DNA from: Streptomyces sp. Ag109_O5-10
GTDB taxonomy: Bacteria > Actinomycetota > Actinomycetes > Streptomycetales > Streptomycetaceae
Direction of reading: 5' to 3'
NCBI RefSeq assembly: GCF_900105755.1
Contig: NZ_FNTQ01000001.1
Span: 6,572,001 to 6,636,000 of the forward strand
Length of the DNA: 64,000 nucleotides
Positions 51,127 to 59,215 of this stretch are shown here, piece after piece (position 1 is the stretch's first letter; every line of letters starts with the position of its first letter). A model generated the notes under the pieces. That model worked only from the letters and a program-made list of their open reading frames with translations. It was not told the DNA's origin and made no database searches. Both the position numbers and the translations under genes were made by a program.

Positions 51127-53300
51127 GGCCTTCTGCCGGCGGCGCGGCGCCGGACACGGCGGTTTCCCCGCTCCTGCGCCAGGTCGCCCGCACCCGCCGC
51201 TTCACCCTCGGCGCACCCGCCCGTCCCACCGTGGCGCCGGACGGCGCGCGTGTCCTGTTCCTGCGGAGCCGGGCCGGTGACGATCCGGCCGGGTGCCTGT
51301 GGACGCTCGACCCGGCGACCGGCACGGAGCGGCTGCTGGCCGACCCCGCCGGACTGCTCGGCGACGCGGCCGACGAGGTGCCGCCGGAGGAGCGCGTCCG
51401 GCGCGAGCGCGCCAGGCAGCAGTCCGCCGGGATCACCGACTACGCCACCGACGCGGCCGCCCGGACGGCCGCGTTCGCACTCTCCGGACAGCTGTGGGTG
51501 GTGGACACGGGCTCCGGCGCCGTACGGCGACTGCCCGCCCGGCAGCCGGTGGTGGACCCGCGGCCGTCCCCGGACGGCCGGTACGTCGCCTACGTCTGCG
51601 GCGGGGCGCTGCGGGTGATCGGCACGGACGGCGGCGGCGACCGGGCGGTGGCCGCGCCCGAGCCGGCCGAAGGCCCGGACGTCTTCTTCGGCCTGCCGGA
51701 ACACGTGGCGAGCGAGTCGATGAACCGCCACCGGGCGTACTGGTGGGCGCCGGACGGGGAGCGGCTGCTGACCACCCGGGTGGACAACCGCGAGGTCGCC
51801 CTCTGGTACCTCGCCGACCCGGCGGACCCCGCCAGGCCGCCGCGCGCGGTCCGCTACCCGCGGGTCGGCACCGCCAACGCCGAGGTCACGCTGTGGATCG
51901 CCGACCTGGCGGGCAACCGCACCGAGGTCCGCTGGGACCGGGCGGGTTTCGAGTACCTGCCCGCGGCCGGCTGGGACGGGCACGGTCCGTTCGCCGTCGT
52001 GCTCAGCCGCGACCAGCGCTCCCTCCAGGTGCTGGCCGTGGATCCGGCGGACGGTTCGACCGGCCTCCTGGCCGAGCGGCACGACGAGCGCTGGGTGGAG
52101 TTGCTGGTGCCGGGAGTGCCGGCGCGCACGGGCACCGGCCGGCTCGTCGACTACCTCGACCGGGACGAGACGCGGCACCTGACCGTCGACGGCACCCCGG
52201 TCACGCCGGACGGCCTGCAACTGCACGAGGTGCTCGCGGTGGACGGCGAGACGGTGTTCTTCACGGCGGCCGCGGAACCCACCGAGCGCCATGTGTGGAG
52301 GTACCGGCCGGACCAGGGCGTAAGCCGGTTGACCGAGCGGCCGGGCGTGCACTCCGGCGCCTTCGGCGGAGGCACGTTCGTCCGCGTCTCGCGCACGCCC
52401 GGGCTGCCGGGCTCGCACACCACCGTGCACCGGCTGACCGGGGACGGCGGCCCGGAGGCGGACGGCCCCGCACCCGCCGAGATCCGTTCGCACGCCCAGC
52501 GCCCCCTGCTGCGCCTGCGGGTCGAGTCCGCCGTCGTGGGTCCGCGCGAACTGCGCACGCACCTCTTCCTGCCCTCCTGGCACCGGGCCGCCGACGCCCC
52601 GCTGCCGGTGCTGCTCGACCCCTACGGCGGCCCGGCCATGCAGAAGGTGCTGGCCGAGCAGGCCTCGCACGCCTTCGTCTCCCAGTGGTTCGCCGAACAG
52701 GGCTTCGCGGTGCTGGTGGCGGACGGCGCCGGCACCCCCGGACGCGGGCCGCGCTGGGAGAAGGAGATCTTCGGCGACCTGCTCGGCCCTACCCTGGACG
52801 ACCAGGTCACCGCCCTGCACGCGACGGCCGAGCGCCACCCGGAGCTGGATCTCGGCCGGGTCGGCATCCGCGGCTGGTCGTTCGGCGGGATCCTGGCCGC
52901 CGCCGCGGTGCTGCGCAGGCCCGACGTCTTCCACGCCGCGGTGTCCGGCGCGCCGCTCACCGACCAGCGGCTCTACGACGCCTGCTGGAAGGAGCGCTTC
53001 CTCGGCCTGCCCGACCGGTACCCGGAGCACTACGAGTCGTCCTCGCTGCTCGCCGACGCCCCGAAGCTCAGCCGCCCGCTGCTGCTGATGCACGGACTGG
53101 CCGACGACAACGTCTTCGTGGCCGGCACCCTGCGGCTGTCCGCCGCCCTGCTGGCCGCCGGGAAACCGCACGAGGTGCTGCCGCTGAGCGGCATGACACA
53201 CGCCGCGCCGGCCGACGACACGTTCGCCCGGCTGGTGGGCCACCAACTGGACTTCCTCCGCCGCCACCTGACCGGCCATCCCGGCACGACGCCCGGCTAG
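51123..53300 (+). CDS. S9 family prolyl oligopeptidase / dipeptidyl-peptidase
   Basis: The 725-residue protein has an N-terminal DPP4-type beta-propeller (about 30-470) and a C-terminal alpha/beta-hydrolase domain with the catalytic Ser in GWSFGG (about 582), Asp in HGLADDNV (about 661) and His in GMTHA (about 692). It lacks a signal peptide, so it is cytoplasmic and probably degrades proline-containing peptides. The ATG overlaps the GNAT stop. Its own TAG stop is the left CTAG of the second palindromic element. Confidence 0.85.
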   Translation: MRPSAGGAAPDTAVSPLLRQVARTRRFTLGAPARPTVAPDGARVLFLRSRAGDDPAGCLWTLDPATGTERLLADPAGLLGDAADEVPPEERVRRERARQQSAGITDYATDAAARTAAFALSGQLWVVDTGSGAVRRLPARQPVVDPRPSPDGRYVAYVCGGALRVIGTDGGGDRAVAAPEPAEGPDVFFGLPEHVASESMNRHRAYWWAPDGERLLTTRVDNREVALWYLADPADPARPPRAVRYPRVGTANAEVTLWIADLAGNRTEVRWDRAGFEYLPAAGWDGHGPFAVVLSRDQRSLQVLAVDPADGSTGLLAERHDERWVELLVPGVPARTGTGRLVDYLDRDETRHLTVDGTPVTPDGLQLHEVLAVDGETVFFTAAAEPTERHVWRYRPDQGVSRLTERPGVHSGAFGGGTFVRVSRTPGLPGSHTTVHRLTGDGGPEADGPAPAEIRSHAQRPLLRLRVESAVVGPRELRTHLFLPSWHRAADAPLPVLLDPYGGPAMQKVLAEQASHAFVSQWFAEQGFAVLVADGAGTPGRGPRWEKEIFGDLLGPTLDDQVTALHATAERHPELDLGRVGIRGWSFGGILAAAAVLRRPDVFHAAVSGAPLTDQRLYDACWKERFLGLPDRYPEHYESSSLLADAPKLSRPLLLMHGLADDNVFVAGTLRLSAALLAAGKPHEVLPLSGMTHAAPADDTFARLVGHQLDFLRRHLTGHPGTTPG

Positions 53301-53465
53301 TGCCGCAACAGGCAACGTTCGCCCCGTCACGACGCCCGGCACGCACTCTCGCCGCACCGGCCGAAAGCCCAAGTACATCCAGTACGAGGACTTCCGGCCG
53401 GCACGCCGAGAGCACGCACCGGACGCCGCTCCTTGACGGGCAAACGTTGCCTGCCGCGGCACTAG
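53297..53465. mobile_element. 169-bp foldback MITE-like element, copy 2
   Basis: This copy is identical base for base to the one at 2982-3150 and in the same orientation, CTAG to CTAG. The left CTAG again provides the TAG stop of the upstream gene (S9 peptidase). No transposase is present. Perfect identity over 169 bases at 50 kb distance indicates recent movement or strong constraint. Confidence 0.85.
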
Positions 53466-53487
53466 CGCGCCCCTGGCTTACTTCAAC

Positions 53488-53506
53488 TAGAACTGGTATC
53501 AGTTCT
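53488..53506. promoter_or_regulatory. KstR-type operator upstream of the aldehyde dehydrogenase
   Basis: TAGAACTGGTATCAGTTCT contains the inverted repeat AGAACTG-GTAT-CAGTTCT. The first 14 bases fit TnnAACnnGTTnnA with one change. It is about 35 bases before the aldehyde dehydrogenase ATG, a position expected of a repressor site. Confidence 0.6.
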
Positions 53507-53537
53507 GAAACATCGTCAGGAAGGGTGGCGGGGCGCC

Positions 53538-54995
53538 ATGACCGAGTTCCTGGAACACGGACAGCTGTTCATCGGCGGGGAGTTGACCGACCCTCTGGGC
53601 AAGGACGTCATCGAGGTGGTCTCGCCGCACACCGAGGAGGTCTTCGGGCGGGTGCCGCACGCCTCGCGGGCGGACGTGGACCGGGCGGTGGCGGTGGCGC
53701 GGCGGGCGTTCGACGAGGGGCCCTGGCCGCGGACGACGCTGGAGGAGCGGATCGAGGTCGTCACCCGGATCAAGGACGCGATCGCCGTGCGGCACGAGGA
53801 GATCGCCCGGGTGATCTCCCGCGAGAACGGTTCGCCGTACTCCTGGAGCGTCCTCGCGCAGGCGCTCGGCGCGATGATGGTGTGGGACGCGGCGATCGGG
53901 GTCGCGCGCGACTTCACGTACGAGGAGACGCGCGACGGGGTGCTCGGGCGGATCCTGGTGCGGCGGGAGCCGGTCGGGGTGGTGGCGGCCGTGGTGCCGT
54001 GGAACGTGCCCCAGTTCGTGGCCGCCGCCAAGCTCGCCCCCGCACTGCTCACCGGCTGCACCGTGGTGCTCAAGCCGTCCCCGGAGTCGCCGCTGGACGC
54101 GTACATCCTCGGCGAGATCACGAAGGAGGCCGGGCTGCCGGAGGGCGTGCTGTCGATCCTCCCCGCGGACCGCGAGGTCAGCGAGTACCTGGTCTCCCAC
54201 CCGGGCGTCGACAAGGTCTCCTTCACCGGCTCGGTCGCGGCCGGCAGGCGCGTGATGGAGGTCGCCGCGAAGAACCTCACCCGGGTGACCCTGGAACTCG
54301 GCGGCAAGTCGGCGGCCGTCGTGCTGCCGGACGCGGACGTGGCCACCGCCGTCGCCGGCATCGTCCCTGCGGCCTGGATGAACAACGGCCAGGCCTGCGT
54401 CGCCCAGACCCGCATCCTCGTGCCGCGCTCGCGCTACGACGAGTTCGCCGACGCCTTCGCGGCCGCGGCGAGCGCCCTGAAGGTCGGCGACCCGCTGGAC
54501 CCGGCCACCCAGGTGGGCCCACTGGTCGCGCGCCGCCAGCAGCGGCGGAACCTGGACTACATCCGCATCGGGCAGGAGGAGGGCGCGAAGATCCTCACCG
54601 GCGGCGGCCGTCCCGCCGGTCTGGAGAAGGGCTGGTACGTCGAGCCCACCCTCTTCGGCGACGTCGACAACTCCATGCGGATCGCGCGGGAGGAGATCTT
54701 CGGCCCGGTGATCTGCCTGCTCCCGTACGGCGACGAGGCCGAAGCCCTGAAGATCGCGAACGACTCGGACTACGGGCTGAGCGGCAGCGTCTGGACGGCG
54801 GACGTGCCGCACGGCATCGAGGTCGCGCGGCAGGTCCGTACCGGGACCTACTCCGTGAACACCTTCAGCCTGGACATGCTGGGCCCCTTCGGCGGCTACA
54901 AGAACTCCGGCCTGGGGCGGGAGTTCGGGCCCGAGGGGTACGGCGAGTTCCTCGAACACAAGATGATCCACCTGCCGGCTGGCTGGGAGGGGTGA
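53538..54995 (+). CDS. Aldehyde dehydrogenase (NAD(P)+-dependent)
   Basis: The 485-residue protein is full length for the family. It has PWNVPQF (about 153), the SFTGSVAAGRRV nucleotide region, catalytic Glu in TLELGGKSA (about 253) and catalytic Cys in NNGQACVAQ (about 287). It is followed 9 bases downstream by a 3Fe-4S ferredoxin gene and preceded by a KstR-type box. In steroid side-chain oxidation it would convert the CYP125-made aldehyde to the acid; that is inference. Confidence 0.9.
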   Translation: MTEFLEHGQLFIGGELTDPLGKDVIEVVSPHTEEVFGRVPHASRADVDRAVAVARRAFDEGPWPRTTLEERIEVVTRIKDAIAVRHEEIARVISRENGSPYSWSVLAQALGAMMVWDAAIGVARDFTYEETRDGVLGRILVRREPVGVVAAVVPWNVPQFVAAAKLAPALLTGCTVVLKPSPESPLDAYILGEITKEAGLPEGVLSILPADREVSEYLVSHPGVDKVSFTGSVAAGRRVMEVAAKNLTRVTLELGGKSAAVVLPDADVATAVAGIVPAAWMNNGQACVAQTRILVPRSRYDEFADAFAAAASALKVGDPLDPATQVGPLVARRQQRRNLDYIRIGQEEGAKILTGGGRPAGLEKGWYVEPTLFGDVDNSMRIAREEIFGPVICLLPYGDEAEALKIANDSDYGLSGSVWTADVPHGIEVARQVRTGTYSVNTFSLDMLGPFGGYKNSGLGREFGPEGYGEFLEHKMIHLPAGWEG

Positions 54996-55004
54996 GGGGC
55001 CGCC

Positions 55005-55238
55005 ATGGGTGACCGCTGGCACGTCGAGGTCGACCGTTCGATCTGCATCGGCTCGGCCCAGTGCGTCCACCGCGCCACCGGCTCCTTCCGCCTCGACTCC
55101 GCCATGCAGTCCCATCCCGTGGATCCGGAGACGGACGCCAGCGGGAGGATCCTCGACGCGGCGGAGAACTGCCCGGTGGAAGCGATCACGATCACCCTGC
55201 TGGACAGCGGGGAGCCGGTGTTCCCGCCGGAGGACTAA
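55005..55238 (+). CDS. 3Fe-4S ferredoxin
   Basis: The 77-residue protein carries the [3Fe-4S] pattern: CIGSAQC (first Cys about 14, second about 20) and the remote AENCPVEAIT. A Ser or Ala stands in place of the fourth Cys, as in P450-partner ferredoxins. Located just after the aldehyde dehydrogenase in a KstR-box operon, it is a likely electron donor to CYP125, as FdxD is proposed to be in mycobacteria. The ATG follows GAGGGG. Confidence 0.9.
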   Translation: MGDRWHVEVDRSICIGSAQCVHRATGSFRLDSAMQSHPVDPETDASGRILDAAENCPVEAITITLLDSGEPVFPPED

Positions 55239-55864
55239 GGCCTTCCCAGACTGGCGAACAGCCCGCGGACGCGGGTGCCGTCCGGCTGTTCCCAGACGCC
55301 GGTGACGTGCCCGAGCGCGCCGTCGGGGGCCGTCGAACCGGCGGTCAGCACGCGCCGCAGCCGCAGCACCAGGCCGTCGCCGTCCGGGACGGCGAACTCG
55401 GTGCTCCCGTCGGTGTCGGCGGGGGCGCCGAGGCCGGGCACGGGACCCGCACCGGCGTAGGACCGGGCGACCTCGCGGTCGGGGGTGTCGGTGATGCTCT
55501 GCGCCTGGGCCTCGGCGCGGCCCTCGATCAGGGCGAGCAGCCCGGCGGTGAGGACCGGGTCGTGGCAGCCGTCGTAGACCCAGCGGGTGCCGAGGACCCC
55601 GTGCTCCATGGTGCCGACGAGCGCGTGCTCGGCGCCGGGCAGCGGGGCACCGCGGTAGGTGAGCGGTACGAGACAGGCCGCCGAGCCGTCCGTGACGACC
55701 ATGAACTCGATCCCGACCTCGCCCGCCGGGTCGTCCAGCCGGAAGCCGCCGGCCTTCGTCAACTCCGGTGCGGCGGGGCCGTGGTACCAGGGGCGGGTGG
55801 GGAGCCAGCCGGCGAGGAGTTCGACCTTGGTGGGCTTGAGGGTGGTGTGGTGGATGAGTGCCAT
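55235..55864 (-). CDS. Maltokinase N-terminal cap-like domain protein
   Basis: The 209-residue protein begins MALIHHTTLKPTKVELLAGWLP, continues as a beta-rich cap-like domain with GIEFMVVTDGSAACLVPLTYRG and LVGTMEHGVLGTRWVYDGCHDP, and matches the Mak_N_cap family found alone or fused to maltokinase. No kinase domain follows, so it is a stand-alone cap. It is convergent with the ferredoxin gene, overlapping 4 bases. Function unknown. Confidence 0.8.
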   Translation of the reverse strand: MALIHHTTLKPTKVELLAGWLPTRPWYHGPAAPELTKAGGFRLDDPAGEVGIEFMVVTDGSAACLVPLTYRGAPLPGAEHALVGTMEHGVLGTRWVYDGCHDPVLTAGLLALIEGRAEAQAQSITDTPDREVARSYAGAGPVPGLGAPADTDGSTEFAVPDGDGLVLRLRRVLTAGSTAPDGALGHVTGVWEQPDGTRVRGLFASLGRP

Positions 55865-56064
55865 GGGGAGGATTCTGCGTTCGGGCGGCGGCGGCCCGCC
55901 AGGCGGTTTCCGCTTCCGGCGGTCGCCCTACCCGGAAAAGTCGAAAAAATCCATCTTTGGGGGTTCTCTTCTGCTTCAGACGTTCTATCCTGAAAGCAGC
56001 CTACGAGGCGAGTGAGGGAGTCCGAGCGGAGTAGCCGACTCAGGCGTGACGCAGATGCATAGGC

Positions 56065-56175
56065 ATCCGCCGGTGCCGACGTCGACGGTCGGGCTGAGAG
56101 GCCGGAAGGCAGCAGTAGGGCCTGACGGCGACCCCTAGCAACCTGATCCGGACCATGCCGGCGAAGGGAACCCGT
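56065..56175 (+). ncRNA. TPP (THI-element) riboswitch, orphan
   Basis: The sequence carries the TPP-aptamer core: CCGAC-gtcgac-GGTCGG hairpin, GGGCTGAGAGG, a variable stem, ACCCCTAGCAACCTGATCCG (56131-56150) and GACCATGCCGGCGAAGGGAA (56151-56170), close to the consensus AACCTGATC..GG..ATGCC.GCG.AGGGA. The next gene in its direction is not a thiamine gene; the minus-strand kstR ends 35 bases downstream. Only a short non-coding-like stretch follows, so the regulated gene (typically thiC or a transporter) is missing. Confidence 0.85.
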
Positions 56176-56209
56176 CTCGTAGGTCTTCGCATGCCCGGCG
56201 CCCGCCCGG

Positions 56210-56839
56210 TTACGGCTTCCCGTCCGGTTCCGTCAGGTCGATCAGGCGGCACACCGTCTCGATGTCGATCTTCACCTGGGCGATGGAGGCGCGGCCCGAG
56301 AGCCAGGTGATCAGCGCCGAGTGCCAGGTGTGCTCGATCACCCGGACGGCCGACAGCTGGGCCGGGGTGGGGTCGGTCAGGCCCATCGCGTCCAGAATGA
56401 TCGCCGTCGTCTGCCGGGAGACCTGGTCCACCTCGGGCGAGACGCTGCGGTCGGCGAAGGTGAGGGCGCGGACCATCGCGTCGGCCAGGTGCGGCTCGCG
56501 CTGCAGGGCGCGGAAGGCCCGCATCAGGGTCTCGGCGACCCGCTCGGACGCCGTCTCGCCCGCCGGCGGCTTCTTGCGCAGCGTGCCGTGCATGTGCTCC
56601 AGCTGGTCCTGCATGGTCGCGACCAGCAGGTGCACCTTGGACGGGAAGTAGCGGTAGAGCGTGCCCAGGGCCACCTGCGAGGACTCGGCCACCTCCCGCA
56701 TCTGCACCGCGTCGAAACCGCCCCGGCTGGCCAGCTGGGCACTCGCGTGCAGGATCCGGCGGCGCCGGGCCTCCTGCCGCTCGGTGAGCGGCGGGGTGGC
56801 CGATCTGGCGCCGATGTCCACCTTGGCTTCCGCAGGCAT
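56210..56839 (-). CDS. kstR: KstR-like TetR-family repressor
   Basis: The 209-residue protein matches mycobacterial KstR as recalled: the HTH region RGGFDAVQMREVA, then VALGTLYRYFPSKVHLLVATM, and the later TFADRSVSPEVDQV and ITWLSGRAS segments (KstR has FADASAASEVDQV and LLAWLTRRAS). KstR represses cholesterol side-chain genes and is released by steroid-CoA esters. A KstR-box-like sequence lies in its own upstream region, consistent with autorepression. Three KstR-type boxes in this window precede fadA5/cyp125, the aldehyde dehydrogenase and kstR itself. Confidence 0.85.
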   Translation of the reverse strand: MPAEAKVDIGARSATPPLTERQEARRRRILHASAQLASRGGFDAVQMREVAESSQVALGTLYRYFPSKVHLLVATMQDQLEHMHGTLRKKPPAGETASERVAETLMRAFRALQREPHLADAMVRALTFADRSVSPEVDQVSRQTTAIILDAMGLTDPTPAQLSAVRVIEHTWHSALITWLSGRASIAQVKIDIETVCRLIDLTEPDGKP

Positions 56840-56991
56840 GGGTCCCGTCCGTGACAGTCGGTGAGGGCAGTGCTCAGGGCGAGTGATCAGACAGCATGGC
56901 AGGGGTTCCCGCCGTGGCGCGAATCACCCGATGCACTGCTCGCTCCGCCCCTACCTGCCGGTAGATTCAGAGCCTCTTGAACGATCAAGTC

Positions 56992-57005
56992 TGAAACTTG
57001 TTCTA
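56992..57005. promoter_or_regulatory. KstR-type operator between kstR and the glycosyltransferase
   Basis: TGAAACTTGTTCTA matches TnnAACnnGTTnnA at every fixed position. It lies about 150 bases upstream of kstR (minus) and 55 bases upstream of the GT4 gene (plus), so it could control either or both. Confidence 0.7.
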
Positions 57006-57059
57006 GATTAGCGTCCCGGCGTAATCTCGCGGGAAAGTGCAGGGAGAAGGGGGCCCGGA

Positions 57060-58469
57060 GTGACCGCTGAGGCCAGTCGGGCGGGTGCCGACGAGGAACC
57101 CGCCGCCGACGGCGAGCGACCGCTCGACATCGCGCTCCTCACCTATAAAGGGAACCCGTTCTGCGGCGGCCAGGGTGTCTACGTACGGCATCTGTCGCGC
57201 GAGCTGGCCCGGCTCGGGCACCGGGTCGAGGTGATCGGGTCGCAGCCGTACCCCGTCCTGGACGAGGGATACCCCCGCCTCACCCTCACCGAGCTGCCCA
57301 GCCTCGACCTGTACCGCTCCCCGGACCCGTTCCGGACGCCCCGGCGGGACGAGTACCGGGACTGGGTGGACGCCCTCGAAGTGGCCACCATGTGGACCGG
57401 CGGCTTCCCCGAACCGCTGACCTTCTCGCTCCGCGCCCGCCGCCATCTGCGCGCCCGCGCCGGGGAGTTCGACGTCGTCCACGACAACCAGACCCTGGGG
57501 TACGGCCTGCTGGGCGACATCCGCGCCCCCCTGGTCACCACCATCCACCACCCCATCACCGTCGACCGGCAGTTGGAGCTGGACGCCGCCGAGGGCTGGA
57601 AGCGGCGGTTGTCCGTACGACGCTGGTACGGCTTCACCCGGATGCAGAAGCGGGTCGCCCGCAGGCTGCCCTCCGTGCTCACCGTCTCCGGCACCTCCCG
57701 GCAGGAGATCGTCGACCACCTCGGCGTCCGCGAGGACCGCGTCCACGTCGTCCACATCGGCGCCGACACCGACCTCTTCGCGCCGAATCCCGCCGTCCCC
57801 CAGGTGCCCGGCCGGATCGTCACCACCTCCAGCGCCGACGTGCCCCTCAAGGGGCTGGTGTACCTCGTCGAGGCCCTCGCCAAGGTGCGGACCGAGCACC
57901 CCGCCGCCCACCTCGTCGTGGTCGGCAAGCGGCCCGCCGAAGGGCCCGTCGCGCAGGCGATGGAACGTTACGGCCTCGCGGGTGCCGTCGAGTTCGTGAA
58001 GGGCATCTCCGACGCCGAACTCGTCGACCTGGTCCGTTCCGCCGAGGTCGCCTGCGTGCCCTCGCTCTACGAGGGCTTCTCGCTGCCCGCCGCCGAGGCC
58101 ATGGCGACCGGCACCCCGCTGGTCGCCACGACCGGCGGCGCGATCCCCGAGGTCGCCGGGCGCGACGGGGAGACCTGCCTGGCCGTACCGCCGGGCGACG
58201 CGGGCGCGCTGGCGGCCGCGCTGAGCCGGCTGCTCGGCGACCCGGAGCTGCGGCTGCGACTCGGCGCGGCCGGCCGCGAGCGCGTGCTGCGGCACTACAC
58301 CTGGGCACGCGCCGCGGAGGGCACGGTGGCCCGCTACCGCGAGGCCATCGCCCGCACCGCGACCGGTCCGGGCGCCGCCTCCGTCACCCCCGCCGCGCCC
58401 CGCAGTCCCGGCCGCGACGCGGCCTCAGCTGGTGTTCGTCACGAGAGTGAAAGCAGGGCCACGTGCTGA
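57060..58469 (+). CDS. GT4 family glycosyltransferase
   Basis: The 469-residue protein has a GT-B fold: N-terminal ALLTYKGNPFCGGQGVYVRHLSREL and THHPITVDRQ, then C-terminal STSS-like VTTSSADVPLKGLVYLVEAL and the Ex7E motif in YEGFSLPAAEAMATGTP. The Arg/Lys of the phosphate loop is present. The GTG follows GGGAGAAGGGGG. It is the first of a three-gene operon with a methyltransferase (overlap 7 bases) and an alpha/alpha-barrel protein. Sugar donor and acceptor are unknown. Confidence 0.9.
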   Translation: MTAEASRAGADEEPAADGERPLDIALLTYKGNPFCGGQGVYVRHLSRELARLGHRVEVIGSQPYPVLDEGYPRLTLTELPSLDLYRSPDPFRTPRRDEYRDWVDALEVATMWTGGFPEPLTFSLRARRHLRARAGEFDVVHDNQTLGYGLLGDIRAPLVTTIHHPITVDRQLELDAAEGWKRRLSVRRWYGFTRMQKRVARRLPSVLTVSGTSRQEIVDHLGVREDRVHVVHIGADTDLFAPNPAVPQVPGRIVTTSSADVPLKGLVYLVEALAKVRTEHPAAHLVVVGKRPAEGPVAQAMERYGLAGAVEFVKGISDAELVDLVRSAEVACVPSLYEGFSLPAAEAMATGTPLVATTGGAIPEVAGRDGETCLAVPPGDAGALAAALSRLLGDPELRLRLGAAGRERVLRHYTWARAAEGTVARYREAIARTATGPGAASVTPAAPRSPGRDAASAGVRHESESRATC

Positions 58470-59215
58470 CCGTCGACTTCTCCCGGTTCCCGCTCGCGCC
58501 GGGCGACCGCGTCCTGGACCTCGGCTGCGGGGCCGGCCGGCACGCCTTCGAGTGCTACCGGCGCGGCGCGCAGGTGGTGGCCCTCGACCAGAACGGCGAG
58601 GAGATCCGCGAGGTCGCCAAGTGGTTCGCGGCGATGAAGGAGGCCGGCGAGGCCCCGGCCGGCGCGACCGCCACCGCCATGGAAGGCGACGCCCTCGCGC
58701 TGCCCTTCCCCGACGAGTCCTTCGACGTCGTCATCATCTCCGAGGTGATGGAGCACATCCCCGACGACAAAGGCGTGCTCGCCGAGATGGTGCGGGTGCT
58801 CAAGCCCGGCGGCCGGATCGCCGTCACCGTGCCCCGCTACGGCCCCGAAAAGGTCTGCTGGGCGCTCTCCGACGCCTACCACGAGGTCGAGGGCGGCCAC
58901 ATCCGCATCTACAAGGCCGACGAGCTGGTCGGGAAGATCAGGGAAGCCGGTCTGCGGCCCTACGGCAGCCACCACGCGCACGCGCTGCACTCCCCGTACT
59001 GGTGGCTGAAGTGCGCGTTCGGCGTCGACAACGACAAGGCGCTGCCGGTGCGGGCGTACCACAAGCTGCTGGTCTGGGACATCATGAAGAAGCCGCTGGC
59101 CACGCGGGTCGCCGAACAGGCGCTGAACCCGGTCATGGGCAAGAGCTTCGTCGTCTACGCCACCAAGCCGCACCTGCCCGCGGTGTCCGACGAGGCCGGG
59201 GCGGCCGCCAAGTGA
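58463..59215 (+). CDS. Class I SAM-dependent methyltransferase
   Basis: The 250-residue protein has motif I VLDLGCGAGRHAFE (about 18-31), motif II ALDQN, motif III VIISEVMEHI and LKPGGRIAVTVPR, with a C-terminal cap. It belongs to the methyltransferase 11 group. GTG start within the overlap of the glycosyltransferase stop shows coupling, and its own stop overlaps the next gene (GTGA). Substrate unknown; action on the same product as the glycosyltransferase is inferred. Confidence 0.85.
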   Translation: MLTVDFSRFPLAPGDRVLDLGCGAGRHAFECYRRGAQVVALDQNGEEIREVAKWFAAMKEAGEAPAGATATAMEGDALALPFPDESFDVVIISEVMEHIPDDKGVLAEMVRVLKPGGRIAVTVPRYGPEKVCWALSDAYHEVEGGHIRIYKADELVGKIREAGLRPYGSHHAHALHSPYWWLKCAFGVDNDKALPVRAYHKLLVWDIMKKPLATRVAEQALNPVMGKSFVVYATKPHLPAVSDEAGAAAK

